From Pseudonocardia kunmingensis (GTDB taxonomy: Bacteria; Actinomycetota; Actinomycetes; Mycobacteriales; Pseudonocardiaceae): a stretch of DNA of 64,000 nt. The position numbers and the translations under genes were made by a program. Shown piece by piece: positions 33,588-42,095 of this stretch (position 1 is its first letter; each line of letters begins with the position of its first letter). The DNA is taken from assembly GCF_006716445.1 (NCBI RefSeq), contig NZ_VFPA01000005.1, positions 496,001-560,000 on the forward strand, written 5' to 3'. Under the pieces are notes generated by a model that saw only the letters and a list, made by a program, of their open reading frames with translations, ran no database searches and was not told the DNA's origin.

Positions 33588-33742
33588 CGAACCCACGTCG
33601 AACCCCGTCCGAACCGTCCGAACCGGCGGAACCGTCGCGCCTGAGGTGGCGGGCGCCGCCGTTGACCGCCCGCCGTGTGGGGTGTACCACTCGATCGGGG
33701 GACGGTTCAAATCATCTCGGTCGGATCCGGCGGGAGGGACCC

Positions 33743-34447
33743 GTGGCAGTGGGGCACCGGCTCACGGTGAGCGAGGCGAGCCGCGCGCTGGGGCTGAGCC
33801 GCACCACGCTCCTCGCCGCGGAGGAGGCGGGCCTGCTGCGTCCACAGCGCACCCCGGGCGGGCACCGCCGCTACGACCCCGACGAGCTGCGCCGCTACGC
33901 GGGGCGCACCGGTGGCGACGGGCCGTGGGAGGAGGCCGGGTCCGCAACGCCGGGCGGCGCGACCGACCCGGGAACCACGGGAGCCGAGTGGGCCGCGATC
34001 GTCGCGGCGGTCCGCCCCGCCGTCAGGGCGCCGGCCGGCGCGCTCGACGCCGACAGCGCCGGGCTCTACCTGCGCCACGCCGGCACGCCCCGGTTCGCCG
34101 CGGCGTTCGGCGTCCCGCGCTGGCTGGCCGAGCGGCTCACGGCCGACCCCGCACCGGCACCGGTCACCCGCGCGCTCACGACCGCGCGGCCGAGCCTGTT
34201 CGACCCCGCCGAGGAGGGGTTCCCCGAGCCGCGGGCCACCGGGCAGGGTGTCGCGGTCGCCCTGCCGGGCGAGACGGGCCCGCTGGGCGTGCTGTTCGTC
34301 GTCACGCGCCGGGACCTGCTCGCGGGCGAGGTCCGCGTCGTCGAGGCGTTCGGCGAGGTGCTCGCGCTGCTCGTGCAGGACCGGGGCCGGATCGCGGCCC
34401 TGGAGGGCAGGCTCGCCCGGATCGCCGCGCTCAGCGCGCCGTCCTGA
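33743..34447 (+). CDS. MerR-like HTH regulator with GAF-like domain
   Basis: The 234-residue protein has a short MerR-type winged helix at about residues 5-48 (LTVSEASRALGLSRTTLLAAEEAGLLRPQRTPGGHRRYDPDEL), a Gly/Pro linker, then a GAF-like region ending GPLGVLFVVTRRDLLAGEVRVVEAFGEVLALLVQDRGRI. This combination would sense a small molecule. GTG start with GGGAGGG. It is divergent from the second mycofactocin-type SDR; the 155 bp between them contain tandem CCGTCCGAA words (33607-33625) that might be its binding sites. Confidence 0.8.
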   Translation: MAVGHRLTVSEASRALGLSRTTLLAAEEAGLLRPQRTPGGHRRYDPDELRRYAGRTGGDGPWEEAGSATPGGATDPGTTGAEWAAIVAAVRPAVRAPAGALDADSAGLYLRHAGTPRFAAAFGVPRWLAERLTADPAPAPVTRALTTARPSLFDPAEEGFPEPRATGQGVAVALPGETGPLGVLFVVTRRDLLAGEVRVVEAFGEVLALLVQDRGRIAALEGRLARIAALSAPS

Positions 34448-34515
34448 ACGGCGCCGCCGGGGCCGGACGGGCTGCGCGTGCCGGGCGGCGGCTGTCGTAC
34501 TCCCAGCCGCTCCCG

Positions 34516-34564
34516 GACGAACGGCACTCTCGTCGGTACCTAGCCGACGAAAGTGCCGTTCGTC
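34516..34564. repeat. Palindromic element, family 1, copy C
   Basis: 21-bp arms with one mismatch (C against A at pair 14) around the 7-nt loop TACCTAG, same direction as copy A. It lies between the convergent MerR-like gene and the TIM-barrel isomerase gene. Confidence 0.9.
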
Positions 34565-34594
34565 ACGGCGCCCGGCTCGCGGCGCGGGCCTCGC

Positions 34595-35605
34595 TCATTC
34601 GCCTCCGCTGCTGAAGGCGGAGTCGAACGCCGCCGTCGGCGCCTCGAACACGGTGCGCTTCACGAACTCCAGCGCGTCCGGGGCGCCCACCAGGCGGTCC
34701 ATCCCGGCGTCCTCCCACTCGATCGAGATGGGGCCGGTGTAGCCGATGGTGTTGAGCATCCGGAAGCACGCCTCCCACGGCACGTCGCCGTGCCCGGTGG
34801 AGACGAAGTCCCAGCCGCGGCGCGGGTCGGCCCACGGCAGGTGGGAGCCCATCCGGCCGTTGCGGCCGTTGCCGACCTGGCGCTTCGCGTCCTTGCAGTC
34901 GACGTGGTAGATCCGGTCCTTGAAGTCCCAGAGGAAGCCGACCGGGTCGAGGTCCTGCCACACGAAGTGGCTCGGGTCCCAGTTGAGGCCGAACGCCTCG
35001 CGGTGCCCGACGGCCTCCAGCGCGGCAACGGCCGTCCAGTAGTCGTAGGCGATCTCGCTCGGGTGCACCTCGTGGGCGAACCGGACGCCGACCTCGTCGA
35101 ACACGTCGAGGATCGGGTTCCAGCGGTCGGCGAAGTCGCGGTAGCCGTCGTCGACCATGGACTGCGGCGTGGGCGGGAACATCGCCACGGTCTTCCAGAT
35201 CTTCGACCCGGTGAACCCGACGACGGTGTCCACGCCGAGCTTCGCGGCGGCCCGCGCCGTGTACTTCATCTCCTCCGCCGCCCGCTGCCGCACGCCCTCG
35301 GGGTCACCGTCGCCCCAGACGCGCGGGTGCACGATGGCGTGGTGCCGCTCGTCGATCGGGTCGTCGCAGACGGCCTGGCCGTTGAGGTGGTTGGAGATGG
35401 CGAACACCTGCAGCCCGTGCTTCTCCAGGATGTCGCGGCGGCCCTGGACGTACGAGTCGTCCTCGACCGCGGCCCGCACGTCGAAGTGGTCGCCCCAGCA
35501 GGCGATCTCCAGCCCGTCGTAGCCCCACTCCCCCGCGAGCCGGGCGACCTCCTCGAACGGCAGGTCGGCCCACTGCCCGGTGAACAGCGTGATCGGTCGC
35601 GCCAT
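34595..35605 (-). CDS. TIM-barrel sugar phosphate isomerase/epimerase
   Basis: The 336-residue product begins RPITLFTGQWADLPFEEVARLAGEWGYDGLEIACWGDHFDV and belongs to the xylose-isomerase-like TIM-barrel family (IolE/IolI type). Metal ligands are probably in FAHEVHPSEIAYD, GLNWDPSHFVWQ, YHVDCKDA and the last Glu in ISIEWEDAGMDR. It would isomerise or dehydrate a keto-sugar or inositol derivative. It overlaps the dehydrogenase gene by one base (TGATG) and ends the sugar operon, suggesting consecutive steps on the same substrate. Confidence 0.85.
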   Translation of the reverse strand: MARPITLFTGQWADLPFEEVARLAGEWGYDGLEIACWGDHFDVRAAVEDDSYVQGRRDILEKHGLQVFAISNHLNGQAVCDDPIDERHHAIVHPRVWGDGDPEGVRQRAAEEMKYTARAAAKLGVDTVVGFTGSKIWKTVAMFPPTPQSMVDDGYRDFADRWNPILDVFDEVGVRFAHEVHPSEIAYDYWTAVAALEAVGHREAFGLNWDPSHFVWQDLDPVGFLWDFKDRIYHVDCKDAKRQVGNGRNGRMGSHLPWADPRRGWDFVSTGHGDVPWEACFRMLNTIGYTGPISIEWEDAGMDRLVGAPDALEFVKRTVFEAPTAAFDSAFSSGGE

Positions 35606-36798
35606 CAGTCCTCTCCTGCGATCGGTTCCCAGCCGCTGCCGGCCTGCGCCGAGCGGCTCACGGCGTCGAGCACCTGCTGGACCTGCAGCCCGTCGGCGAA
35701 CGACGGGGCCGGGTCGGTGCCCGCGGCGAGGTCGCGGACCAGGTCGACGACCTCGTGGGTGAACGAGTGCTCGTAGCCGAGCCCGTGGCCCGGCGGCCAC
35801 CATGCGCCGACGTAGGGGTGGGTCGGCTCGGTGACGTAGATCCGGCGGAACCCGGCGGTGTCGGGGTCCTCCCCCGCGTCGTAGAAGGACAGCTCGTTCA
35901 TCGACTCGAAGTCGAACGCGAGCGACCCCGCGCTGCCGTTGATCTCCAGCCGCAGCCCGTTCTTGCGGCCGGTGGCGAACCGGGTGGCCTCGAACGTGGC
36001 CACGGCGCCGCCGCCGAACCGGGCCAGGAACAGCGCGGTGTCGTCGACGGTCACCTCCCCGCGCTCGCTCGACCCGGAGGCCGACAGCCCGCTGGACGAC
36101 TCGGGCAGCGGCCGCTCCTTGATGAACGTCTCGGTGAGCGCCGAGACGCCGCTGATGCGGTCGCCGGTGACGAACTGGGCCATGTCGACGATGTGCGCGC
36201 CGATGTCGCCCAGCGCGCCGGAGCCGGCCTTGTCCTTCTGCAGGCGCCAGACCAGCGGGAACTCCGGATCGGTGATCCAGTCCTGCAGGTAGGTGGCGCG
36301 GACGTGGCGGATCTGGCCGATCCGCCCCTGCTCCACCAGCTGCCGCGCGAGCGCGACCGCGGGCACCCGCCGGTAGTTGAACGCCACCATGCTGCGCACG
36401 CCCTGCGCCTTCGCCTTCTCCGCCGCGGCGACCATGGCCCTGGCCTCGTCGACGGTGTTGGCGAGCGGCTTCTCGCACAGCACGTGCTTGCCGGCCTCCA
36501 GCGCGGCGATCGCGATCTCGGCGTGGGTGTCGCCCGGCGTGCAGATGTCGATCAGCTGCACGTCGTCGCGCCCGAGCAGCGCCTTCCAGTCGGTCTCGGT
36601 GTGCCGCCAGCCCATGCGCTGCGCCGCGGCCGCGGTGGCCTCGGCGCTGCGGCCGCAGAGCACCGCCATGTCCGGCTGCATCGGCAGGTCGAAGAACCGT
36701 CCCGCCGTGCGCCACGCCTGGGAGTGGGCGGCACCCATGAAGGCGTAGCCGACCATCCCGACGCCGAGCGTCGAGCCGTGCGTCGAGCCGTCGGTCAT
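35605..36798 (-). CDS. Gfo/Idh/MocA-family dehydrogenase
   Basis: The 397-residue protein has an N-terminal Rossmann fold (GVGMVGYAFMGAAHSQAW), the family motif CEKPLANTVDEA with its conserved Lys, and the catalytic DIGAHIVDMAQFVTG near residues 195-210, with the AFNYRRVPA segment before it. It would oxidise a sugar or inositol hydroxyl with NAD(P). It lies between the binding-protein gene (ATGA overlap) and the isomerase gene (one-base overlap), so transport and first metabolic steps are cotranslated. Confidence 0.92.
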   Translation of the reverse strand: MTDGSTHGSTLGVGMVGYAFMGAAHSQAWRTAGRFFDLPMQPDMAVLCGRSAEATAAAAQRMGWRHTETDWKALLGRDDVQLIDICTPGDTHAEIAIAALEAGKHVLCEKPLANTVDEARAMVAAAEKAKAQGVRSMVAFNYRRVPAVALARQLVEQGRIGQIRHVRATYLQDWITDPEFPLVWRLQKDKAGSGALGDIGAHIVDMAQFVTGDRISGVSALTETFIKERPLPESSSGLSASGSSERGEVTVDDTALFLARFGGGAVATFEATRFATGRKNGLRLEINGSAGSLAFDFESMNELSFYDAGEDPDTAGFRRIYVTEPTHPYVGAWWPPGHGLGYEHSFTHEVVDLVRDLAAGTDPAPSFADGLQVQQVLDAVSRSAQAGSGWEPIAGED

Positions 36799-37862
36799 GA
36801 CTCGAAACCGAGGGGCAGGTAGTCGGCCACGTTCTCCCGCGTGATGGTCGCCGAGGCCAGCGTGATCGACGCCGGCACCTCCCGTTCCGCAAGATCGCTC
36901 ATACCCCGACCCTGCGCCACGAGCCGCGCGAGCGCAACGGCCGAGGACGCCATCGACGGGCTGTAGGTCACGGTGGCCTTCAGGACACCGGTGTCGGCCT
37001 GGATCTCACGCATCGCGTTGGCCGAGCCGGCCCCGCCGACCATGAAGAACTCGCTGCGACCGGCCTGGTTGATCGCGGCCAGCACGCCGACGCCCTGGTC
37101 GTCGTCGTGGTTCCAGAGGGCGTCCAGGCGCGGCGCGGCCTGCAGCAGGTTCGCGGTGACCCGCTGGCCGCCCTGGGCGGTGAAGTCGGCCGCCTGGCGC
37201 GGCCCGACGGAGAAGCCGAAGGTGGCGAGCGCGTCGGCGAAGCCCTGGCTGCGCGCGGCGGTGAGCGGGAGGTTGTCGATGCCCGCGATCTCGCCGATGA
37301 TCGGGCTCGCGACGCCCGCGTCGCGCAGCCGCTGCCCGATGTAGTGGCCGGCGCTGACGCCCATGCCGTAGTTGTCGCCGCCGATCCACGTCCGGTAGGC
37401 CAGCGGCGAGTCGAAGATCCGGTCGAGGTTGATCACCGGGATGCCGGCGTCCATCGCCTGCTGCCCCACGCGGGTGAGCTGGCTGCCGTCGTTGGGCAGG
37501 ATCACCAGCGCGTTGACGCCCTGGTTGATCAGTGTCTCGATGGCGGCGATCTGCTGGGCGATGTCGTTGGTCGGGTTGACCGGCTCGAACGTCACGTCCG
37601 GGTACTGGTCGGCCTGCGCCTGCGCGTTGTTCGCGATGGCGGCGATCCAGCCGTGGTCGGCGGCGGGAGCGGAGAAGCCGATGGTGACGGGGGGACCGGG
37701 CTCGGCGGCGCTGCCCGCGGCGGGTGCCGGGGCGACGGGGGCGCCGCCGGCGGGGGCCGGGGCCTCGTTGCTGGTGCACGCGGTGAGCGCCGCGCCGGCA
37801 CCGACTCCGAGCGCGCCGGTGAGGAACCTGCGCCGATGCAGGCCCCGGGTGGGATCCGACAT
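36795..37862 (-). CDS. Sugar ABC transporter binding protein, Tat-type lipoprotein
   Basis: The 355-residue product has a twin-arginine signal (HRRRFLTGALG) ending in a lipobox LTAC, so it is probably folded before export and then lipid-anchored. A Pro/Ala linker leads to a family-4 periplasmic-binding domain like RbsB: TIGFSAPAADHGWIAAIANNAQAQAD, NALVILPNDGSQL, GIPVINLDRIFD, GGDNYGMGVSAGHYI and NHDDDQGVGVLAAI. It binds a monosaccharide or polyol. It starts 20 bp after the permease gene on the same strand. Confidence 0.9.
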   Translation of the reverse strand: MSDPTRGLHRRRFLTGALGVGAGAALTACTSNEAPAPAGGAPVAPAPAAGSAAEPGPPVTIGFSAPAADHGWIAAIANNAQAQADQYPDVTFEPVNPTNDIAQQIAAIETLINQGVNALVILPNDGSQLTRVGQQAMDAGIPVINLDRIFDSPLAYRTWIGGDNYGMGVSAGHYIGQRLRDAGVASPIIGEIAGIDNLPLTAARSQGFADALATFGFSVGPRQAADFTAQGGQRVTANLLQAAPRLDALWNHDDDQGVGVLAAINQAGRSEFFMVGGAGSANAMREIQADTGVLKATVTYSPSMASSAVALARLVAQGRGMSDLAEREVPASITLASATITRENVADYLPLGFES

Positions 37863-37882
37863 TGTCCACTCCTTTGGTGAGT

Positions 37883-38941
37883 TCAACCGGACGAGCGCTG
37901 GGCGCGGGCCTGGATCAGCACGGCGACGACGATGATCGCGCCCTTCGCGATGTTCTGGACCTCGGTCGCCAGGTTGTTGAGCACGAACAGGTTCGTGATG
38001 GTGGTGAACACGAGCACACCCAGGATCGAGCCGACCAGCGTGCCGCGACCGCCGGACAGCAGCGTGCCGCCGATGATCACCGCGGCGATGGCGTCGAGCT
38101 CGTAGAGCGTGCCGTGGGTGCTCGAGCCGGTGGTGGTCAGCGACGCGATCATGATCGCGGCGATGCCGCAGCACAGCCCGGACACCATGTAGAGCAGGAT
38201 CGTGTGCCGCTTGACGTCGAGGCCGGCCAGCCGCGCGGCCTCCGGGTTGCCCCCGATGGCGAACGTGCGGCGGCCGAAGGTGGTGCGGTTGAGCACCACC
38301 CACCCGACGGCCACCACCGCCGCGAAGATGTAGACCAGCAGCGGGATGCCCAGCAGCCGGGTGTTCGCGATGCCGGCGATCACCGGGTCGGTGACGATCT
38401 GGCTGCGCCGGCCCGAGATCTGCTCCGCGAGGCCCTGCGCCGAGATCAGCATGGCCAGCGTGACGATGAACGGCACGATCCGCCCGTAGGCGATGAGCAG
38501 GCCGTTGACCATCCCGGCGCCGACGCCGACGGCGATCGCGCAGAAGATCATCACGAGCGGGCCGAACGACTGCGTCGCCACGGTCGTGGCCCACACCGAG
38601 GCCAGCGCCATCACCTTGCCGACCGACAGGTCGATCCCGCCGCCGATGATCACGAAGGTGACGCCGACGGTGAGCACGCCGATGATCGAGGCCTGGGTCA
38701 GGACCGTCAGCAGGTTCGACGCCGTGAGGAACGTGTCGGCGGTGGCGGCGCCGACCAGCGCCAGCAGCACCAGCACGGCGACGAGGCCGAGGTTGCGCCC
38801 CGCGCCGCTGTCGAGCACCCGCCGCAGCGGCGAGGGGGGCGGCTCCGCCTCGCGGGCGGCCTGCTCCACGCGCCCGTGCTCGTCGACCGCGGGGGCGGCG
38901 GCCTGCCCGGTGGTCGGTTTCGTCATGTCCGGTTTCGTCAT
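37883..38941 (-). CDS. Sugar ABC transporter permease (RbsC-like)
   Basis: A 352-residue membrane protein with about ten helices of the branched-chain/ribose permease class. Typical segments are GVTFVIIGGGIDLSVGKVMALASV, YGRIVPFIVTLAMLISAQGLA and the late GGTLLSGGRGTLVGSILGVLV. The start carries a 15-nt direct repeat encoding MTKPD twice: ATG 38941 (used; overlaps the ATPase stop by ATGA and has GGGAGC upstream) and ATG 38926. Confidence 0.92.
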   Translation of the reverse strand: MTKPDMTKPTTGQAAAPAVDEHGRVEQAAREAEPPPSPLRRVLDSGAGRNLGLVAVLVLLALVGAATADTFLTASNLLTVLTQASIIGVLTVGVTFVIIGGGIDLSVGKVMALASVWATTVATQSFGPLVMIFCAIAVGVGAGMVNGLLIAYGRIVPFIVTLAMLISAQGLAEQISGRRSQIVTDPVIAGIANTRLLGIPLLVYIFAAVVAVGWVVLNRTTFGRRTFAIGGNPEAARLAGLDVKRHTILLYMVSGLCCGIAAIMIASLTTTGSSTHGTLYELDAIAAVIIGGTLLSGGRGTLVGSILGVLVFTTITNLFVLNNLATEVQNIAKGAIIVVAVLIQARAQRSSG

Positions 38942-40443
38942 GTCCTGCTCCCTTCCATGACCAGGTCGAGCACGCGACCCTCGTCGAGCTCGCCGGCCGG
39001 GGCCTCGTGGACCACCCGGCCCTCCCGCACCACCAGCACGCGGTCGGCCAGGCCCAGCACCTCGGGCACCTCGCTGGACACCAGCACGATCGCCGCTCCC
39101 TCCGCCGCGAGCCGCCGGACGAGCGCGTAGATCTCGCTGCGCGCGCCCACGTCGACGCCGCGGGTCGGCTCGTCCAGCAGCAGGACCGAACAGCCCTGCA
39201 GGAGCCAGCGGGCGAGCACGACCTTCTGCTGGTTGCCGCCGGAGAGCGTGCGCACGGGCCGGGTGGCGTCGGCCGGGCGCACGTCGAGCTGGGCGGTGAC
39301 CTGCGCCGCCGGGCCGAGGTCGGCCTGCGGACCCAGGAAGCCGCCGCGCGCGAAGCGCGCGAGAGCCGACAGCGTCACGTTGCGGAACACCGGCTCGCCC
39401 AGCAGCAGGCCCTGGCTCTTGCGCTCCTCGGGGGCCAGGCCCATCCCCGCGCGGACGGCGGCGGGCACCGAGCCCGCGCGCAGCGCCTTGCCCGCGACCC
39501 GGACGGTGCCCGCGCTCGCCTTGCGCGCGCCGTAGACGGTCTCCAGGATCTCCGAGCGCCCGGAGCCCACCAGGCCGGCGAGCCCGAGGACCTCGCCCGC
39601 GCGCACGCGGAAGGAGACGTCGGCGAACTCGCCGGTGCGCGAGAGGCCCTCGACCTCCAGCACGACCTCGTCGGACGGCGCGGCCGCGCGCTCGGGGAAG
39701 ACGTACTCGATGGTCCGGCCGGTCATCAGGCGGATGACGTCGGCGGTCGGGGTGTCGCGGGCCGGCAGGTTGCGGGCGACGGTGCGGCCGTCCTTCAGCA
39801 CGGTGACGCGGTCGCCGATCTCGCGGATCTCCTCGAGCCGGTGGGAGATGTAGACGACGGCGACGCCGTCCGCGGTGAGCTCGCGGATCACCCGGAACAG
39901 GTTCTGGACCTCCTCCGGGTCCAGCACGGCCGACGGCTCGTCCATGACGATCAGCCGGGCGTCGCGGGCGAGTGCCCGCGCCATGCTCACCACCTGCTGC
40001 CCGGCGGCCGACAGCCGGCCCAGCTCGCGCCGCGGGGGGATCTCGGGGTGCCCGAGGCGGCGCAGCAGCTCCCGTGCGGTGTCCTCGGCGGCCCGCAACC
40101 GGCTGAAGCCCATGCGCGAGGGCTCGTGGCCGAGCACGATGTTCTCCGCGACCGACAGGCCGGGCACCAGGTCCAGCTCCTGGTAGATCGTCGCGATCCC
40201 GGCGGCGTCGGCGGCCTGCGGCGCCCCGAAGGACACCGGGTCGCCCGCCCAGACGATCTCGCCCGCGTCCGGGCGGTGCGCCCCGGCGAGCACCTTGATC
40301 AGCGTGGACTTGCCCGCGCCGTTCTGCCCCAGCAGGCAGTGCACCTCGCCCGCAGCGACATCCAGGTCGACGCCGTCGAGAGCGCGCACGCCGGGGAACT
40401 GCTTCACGATGCCGCGCATCGCGAGCAGCGGGTCTGCTGTCAT
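38938..40443 (-). CDS. Sugar ABC transporter ATPase with two nucleotide-binding domains (RbsA-like)
   Basis: The 501-residue protein has two ABC domains. The first has Walker A GQNGAGKSTLIKVL, signature LSAAGQQVVSMA and Walker B LIVMDEPSAVL. The second has the degenerate Walker A GLVGSGRSEIL, signature LSGGNQQKVVLARWL and LLLDEPTRGVDVGARSE. This is the usual RbsA/XylG/MglA pattern. Start ATG 40443 is chosen for its GGTGAGGTG ribosome site and because the upstream frame runs into the 31-bp tandem repeat array, which supplies spurious ATGs. Confidence 0.94.
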   Translation of the reverse strand: MTADPLLAMRGIVKQFPGVRALDGVDLDVAAGEVHCLLGQNGAGKSTLIKVLAGAHRPDAGEIVWAGDPVSFGAPQAADAAGIATIYQELDLVPGLSVAENIVLGHEPSRMGFSRLRAAEDTARELLRRLGHPEIPPRRELGRLSAAGQQVVSMARALARDARLIVMDEPSAVLDPEEVQNLFRVIRELTADGVAVVYISHRLEEIREIGDRVTVLKDGRTVARNLPARDTPTADVIRLMTGRTIEYVFPERAAAPSDEVVLEVEGLSRTGEFADVSFRVRAGEVLGLAGLVGSGRSEILETVYGARKASAGTVRVAGKALRAGSVPAAVRAGMGLAPEERKSQGLLLGEPVFRNVTLSALARFARGGFLGPQADLGPAAQVTAQLDVRPADATRPVRTLSGGNQQKVVLARWLLQGCSVLLLDEPTRGVDVGARSEIYALVRRLAAEGAAIVLVSSEVPEVLGLADRVLVVREGRVVHEAPAGELDEGRVLDLVMEGSRT

Positions 40444-40458
40444 GTGGCACCTCACCGA

Positions 40459-40605
40459 GCGGAGCTTGCGGAGCGAGCATCTGGGCCCTGCGGAGCTTGC
40501 GGAGCGAGCATCTGCGCCCTGCGGAGCTTGCGGAGCGAGCATCTGCGCCCTGCGGAGCTTGCGGAGCGAGCATCTGCGCCCTGCGGAGCTTGCGGAGCGA
40601 GCATC
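40459..40605. repeat. 31-bp tandem repeat array, about 4.75 copies
   Basis: The unit starts GCGGAGCTTGCGGAGCGAGC and continues ATCTGCGCCCT. Copies start at 40459, 40490, 40521, 40552 and 40583. Copies 2-4 are identical, copy 1 has one change, and the last is cut short. The array lies in the leader of the sugar ABC operon, 16 bp before the ATPase start, and between it and the divergent ROK gene. A 31-bp period is close to three helical turns. Confidence 0.95.
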
Positions 40606-40641
40606 AGAACTGCGCTCGTGGCGCCGGGAACGCTAGGAGCA

Positions 40642-40695
40642 TTGACCAGTGCCGTGCAACGACGGAATAATGCCTCTTTCCGTCAGATTTCCGTC
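40642..40695 (+). promoter_or_regulatory. Promoter and triple GACGGAA operator of the ROK gene
   Basis: TTGACC (40642-40647), 18 nt, AATAAT (40666-40671) is a good promoter pair. GACGGAA (40661-40667) and TTCCGTC (40678-40684) form a perfect 7-bp inverted repeat over the -10, with a third TTCCGTC at 40689-40695. This is a plausible binding site for the ROK protein itself and could also affect the divergent ABC operon. Confidence 0.65.
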
Positions 40696-40709
40696 GATAT
40701 CGGACCGTG

Positions 40710-41960
40710 ATGCTCCCACCGACCCCGCAGGAGCCGCTGCCGCCGCTGCGGCTGTCCGCGCCCCCGCTGTCCGGGCGCATCGAGGCCGCCGTCACGCTCA
40801 GCACGGTGGCCCGGTTGGTCGCCTCCGGCGCGGCCGTGAGCAAGGCCGACCTCGTGCCCGCGGCCGGCCTGGCGCGCACCACCGTGAGCACCGCGGTCGA
40901 CGAGCTGCTCGACCGGGGCCTGCTGCACGTCGACGGCACCCGGCCGACGGCGGGGCGCGGCAGGCCGGCGGACCGGCTCGCGCTCTCCCCGCGCGGCGGC
41001 CACGTCCTGCTCGCCGACGTCGGGGCGAGCAGCGCGCACCTCGCCGTCGTCGACCTGTCCCAGCGGGTTCTCGCCCGCACGCACGTGGCGGTGGACGTCC
41101 GCGACGGCCCCGACGCCGTGCTCCGGACGGTGGAGACCGAGCTCACCGCGCTGCGCGGGTTGGCACCCGAGGCAGGGGCGGCCGGGGTCCCGGTGCGTGC
41201 GGTCGTGATCGGCCTGCCCGGGCCGGTCGACGGCACCCGCGGGGTGCCGGTGCGGCCACCGATCATGCCCGGCTGGCACGCCTACCCCGTCGCCGCGCGG
41301 CTGTCGCGGACCTTCGGCTGCCCGGCCGTGCTGGAGAACGACGTCAACCTCCGCGCGCTCGGGGAGGCCCGCGCACTGCCCGCCGACCAGACGCCGCTGC
41401 TGTTCGTCAAGGTCGGCACCGGCATCGGCGGCGGCCTCGTCGGGCGCGAGGGCGTGCTGCACCACGGCGCCGACGGCGCGGCGGGCGACATCGGGCACGT
41501 CCGGGTGCGCGGGGCCCCCGACGACGCCTGCGTCTGCGGCAACGTGGGCTGCATCGAGGCGGTCGCGTCCGCGGGGGCGATCGCGCGCCGGCTCGGCGAG
41601 CCCGGCCCGCCGGTCCCGATCGAGGAGGTCCGCGCGCTGCTCGCCCGCGGCGACCCGGCCGCCGTCGCGGCGGTGCGGGAGGCGGCCGGGCTGATCGGCG
41701 AGCTCGTCGCCACGCTCGTGCACTTCTACAACCCGGCGCGCGTGACGATCGGCGGCGGCCTGTCCGCCGCGAGCGACGAGCTGCTGGCCGGCGTGCGCAG
41801 CGTCGCCTACCAGCGCGCCCTGCCACTGGCCACCCGCAACCTGGTCCTCACCAACAGCGTCCTCGGCGAGTACGCCGGGCTGGCCGGTGCGACCGTGCTG
41901 GGGATCGAGCGGGTGCTGTCGACCGAGTCGATCGGACTGCTCCTCGCGCGGGGGCACTGA
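40710..41960 (+). CDS. ROK-family transcriptional repressor
   Basis: The 416-residue protein combines an N-terminal winged helix (about 25-85: LSTVARLVASGAAVSKADLVPAAGLARTTVSTAVDELLDRGLL) with a ROK sugar-kinase-like domain: LLADVGASSAHLAVVD, ENDVNLRALGEARAL, VKVGTGIGGGLV, GDIGHVRVRG and the zinc motif CVCGNVGCIE (one His and three Cys expected). It resembles XylR/NagC-type repressors that bind the sugar or its phosphate. It is divergent from the sugar ABC operon and probably its regulator. ATG 40710 is listed; a GTG immediately before (40707) is equally possible. Confidence 0.9.
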   Translation: MLPPTPQEPLPPLRLSAPPLSGRIEAAVTLSTVARLVASGAAVSKADLVPAAGLARTTVSTAVDELLDRGLLHVDGTRPTAGRGRPADRLALSPRGGHVLLADVGASSAHLAVVDLSQRVLARTHVAVDVRDGPDAVLRTVETELTALRGLAPEAGAAGVPVRAVVIGLPGPVDGTRGVPVRPPIMPGWHAYPVAARLSRTFGCPAVLENDVNLRALGEARALPADQTPLLFVKVGTGIGGGLVGREGVLHHGADGAAGDIGHVRVRGAPDDACVCGNVGCIEAVASAGAIARRLGEPGPPVPIEEVRALLARGDPAAVAAVREAAGLIGELVATLVHFYNPARVTIGGGLSAASDELLAGVRSVAYQRALPLATRNLVLTNSVLGEYAGLAGATVLGIERVLSTESIGLLLARGH

Positions 41961-42095
41961 CCGGGATGTGCGACTGATCGGGATGCAGCCGGCCGGGATG
42001 CACCGGATCGGGTGGAACCGGGGACCCGGACGACGCGCCGGGCACGGAGGCCGATTCACTGTCCACCTGCACCCGTCCCGGGAGAACGGAGCTCG

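Noticed and set aside
40444..40573. N-terminal extensions of the ABC ATPase reading MLAPQAPQG
   Set aside because: This is translation of the 31-bp tandem repeat; the ATG at 40443 has a proper ribosome site and begins the family sequence.
40459..40605. CRISPR array
   Set aside because: The 31-bp units are directly adjacent without spacers and no cas gene is present.
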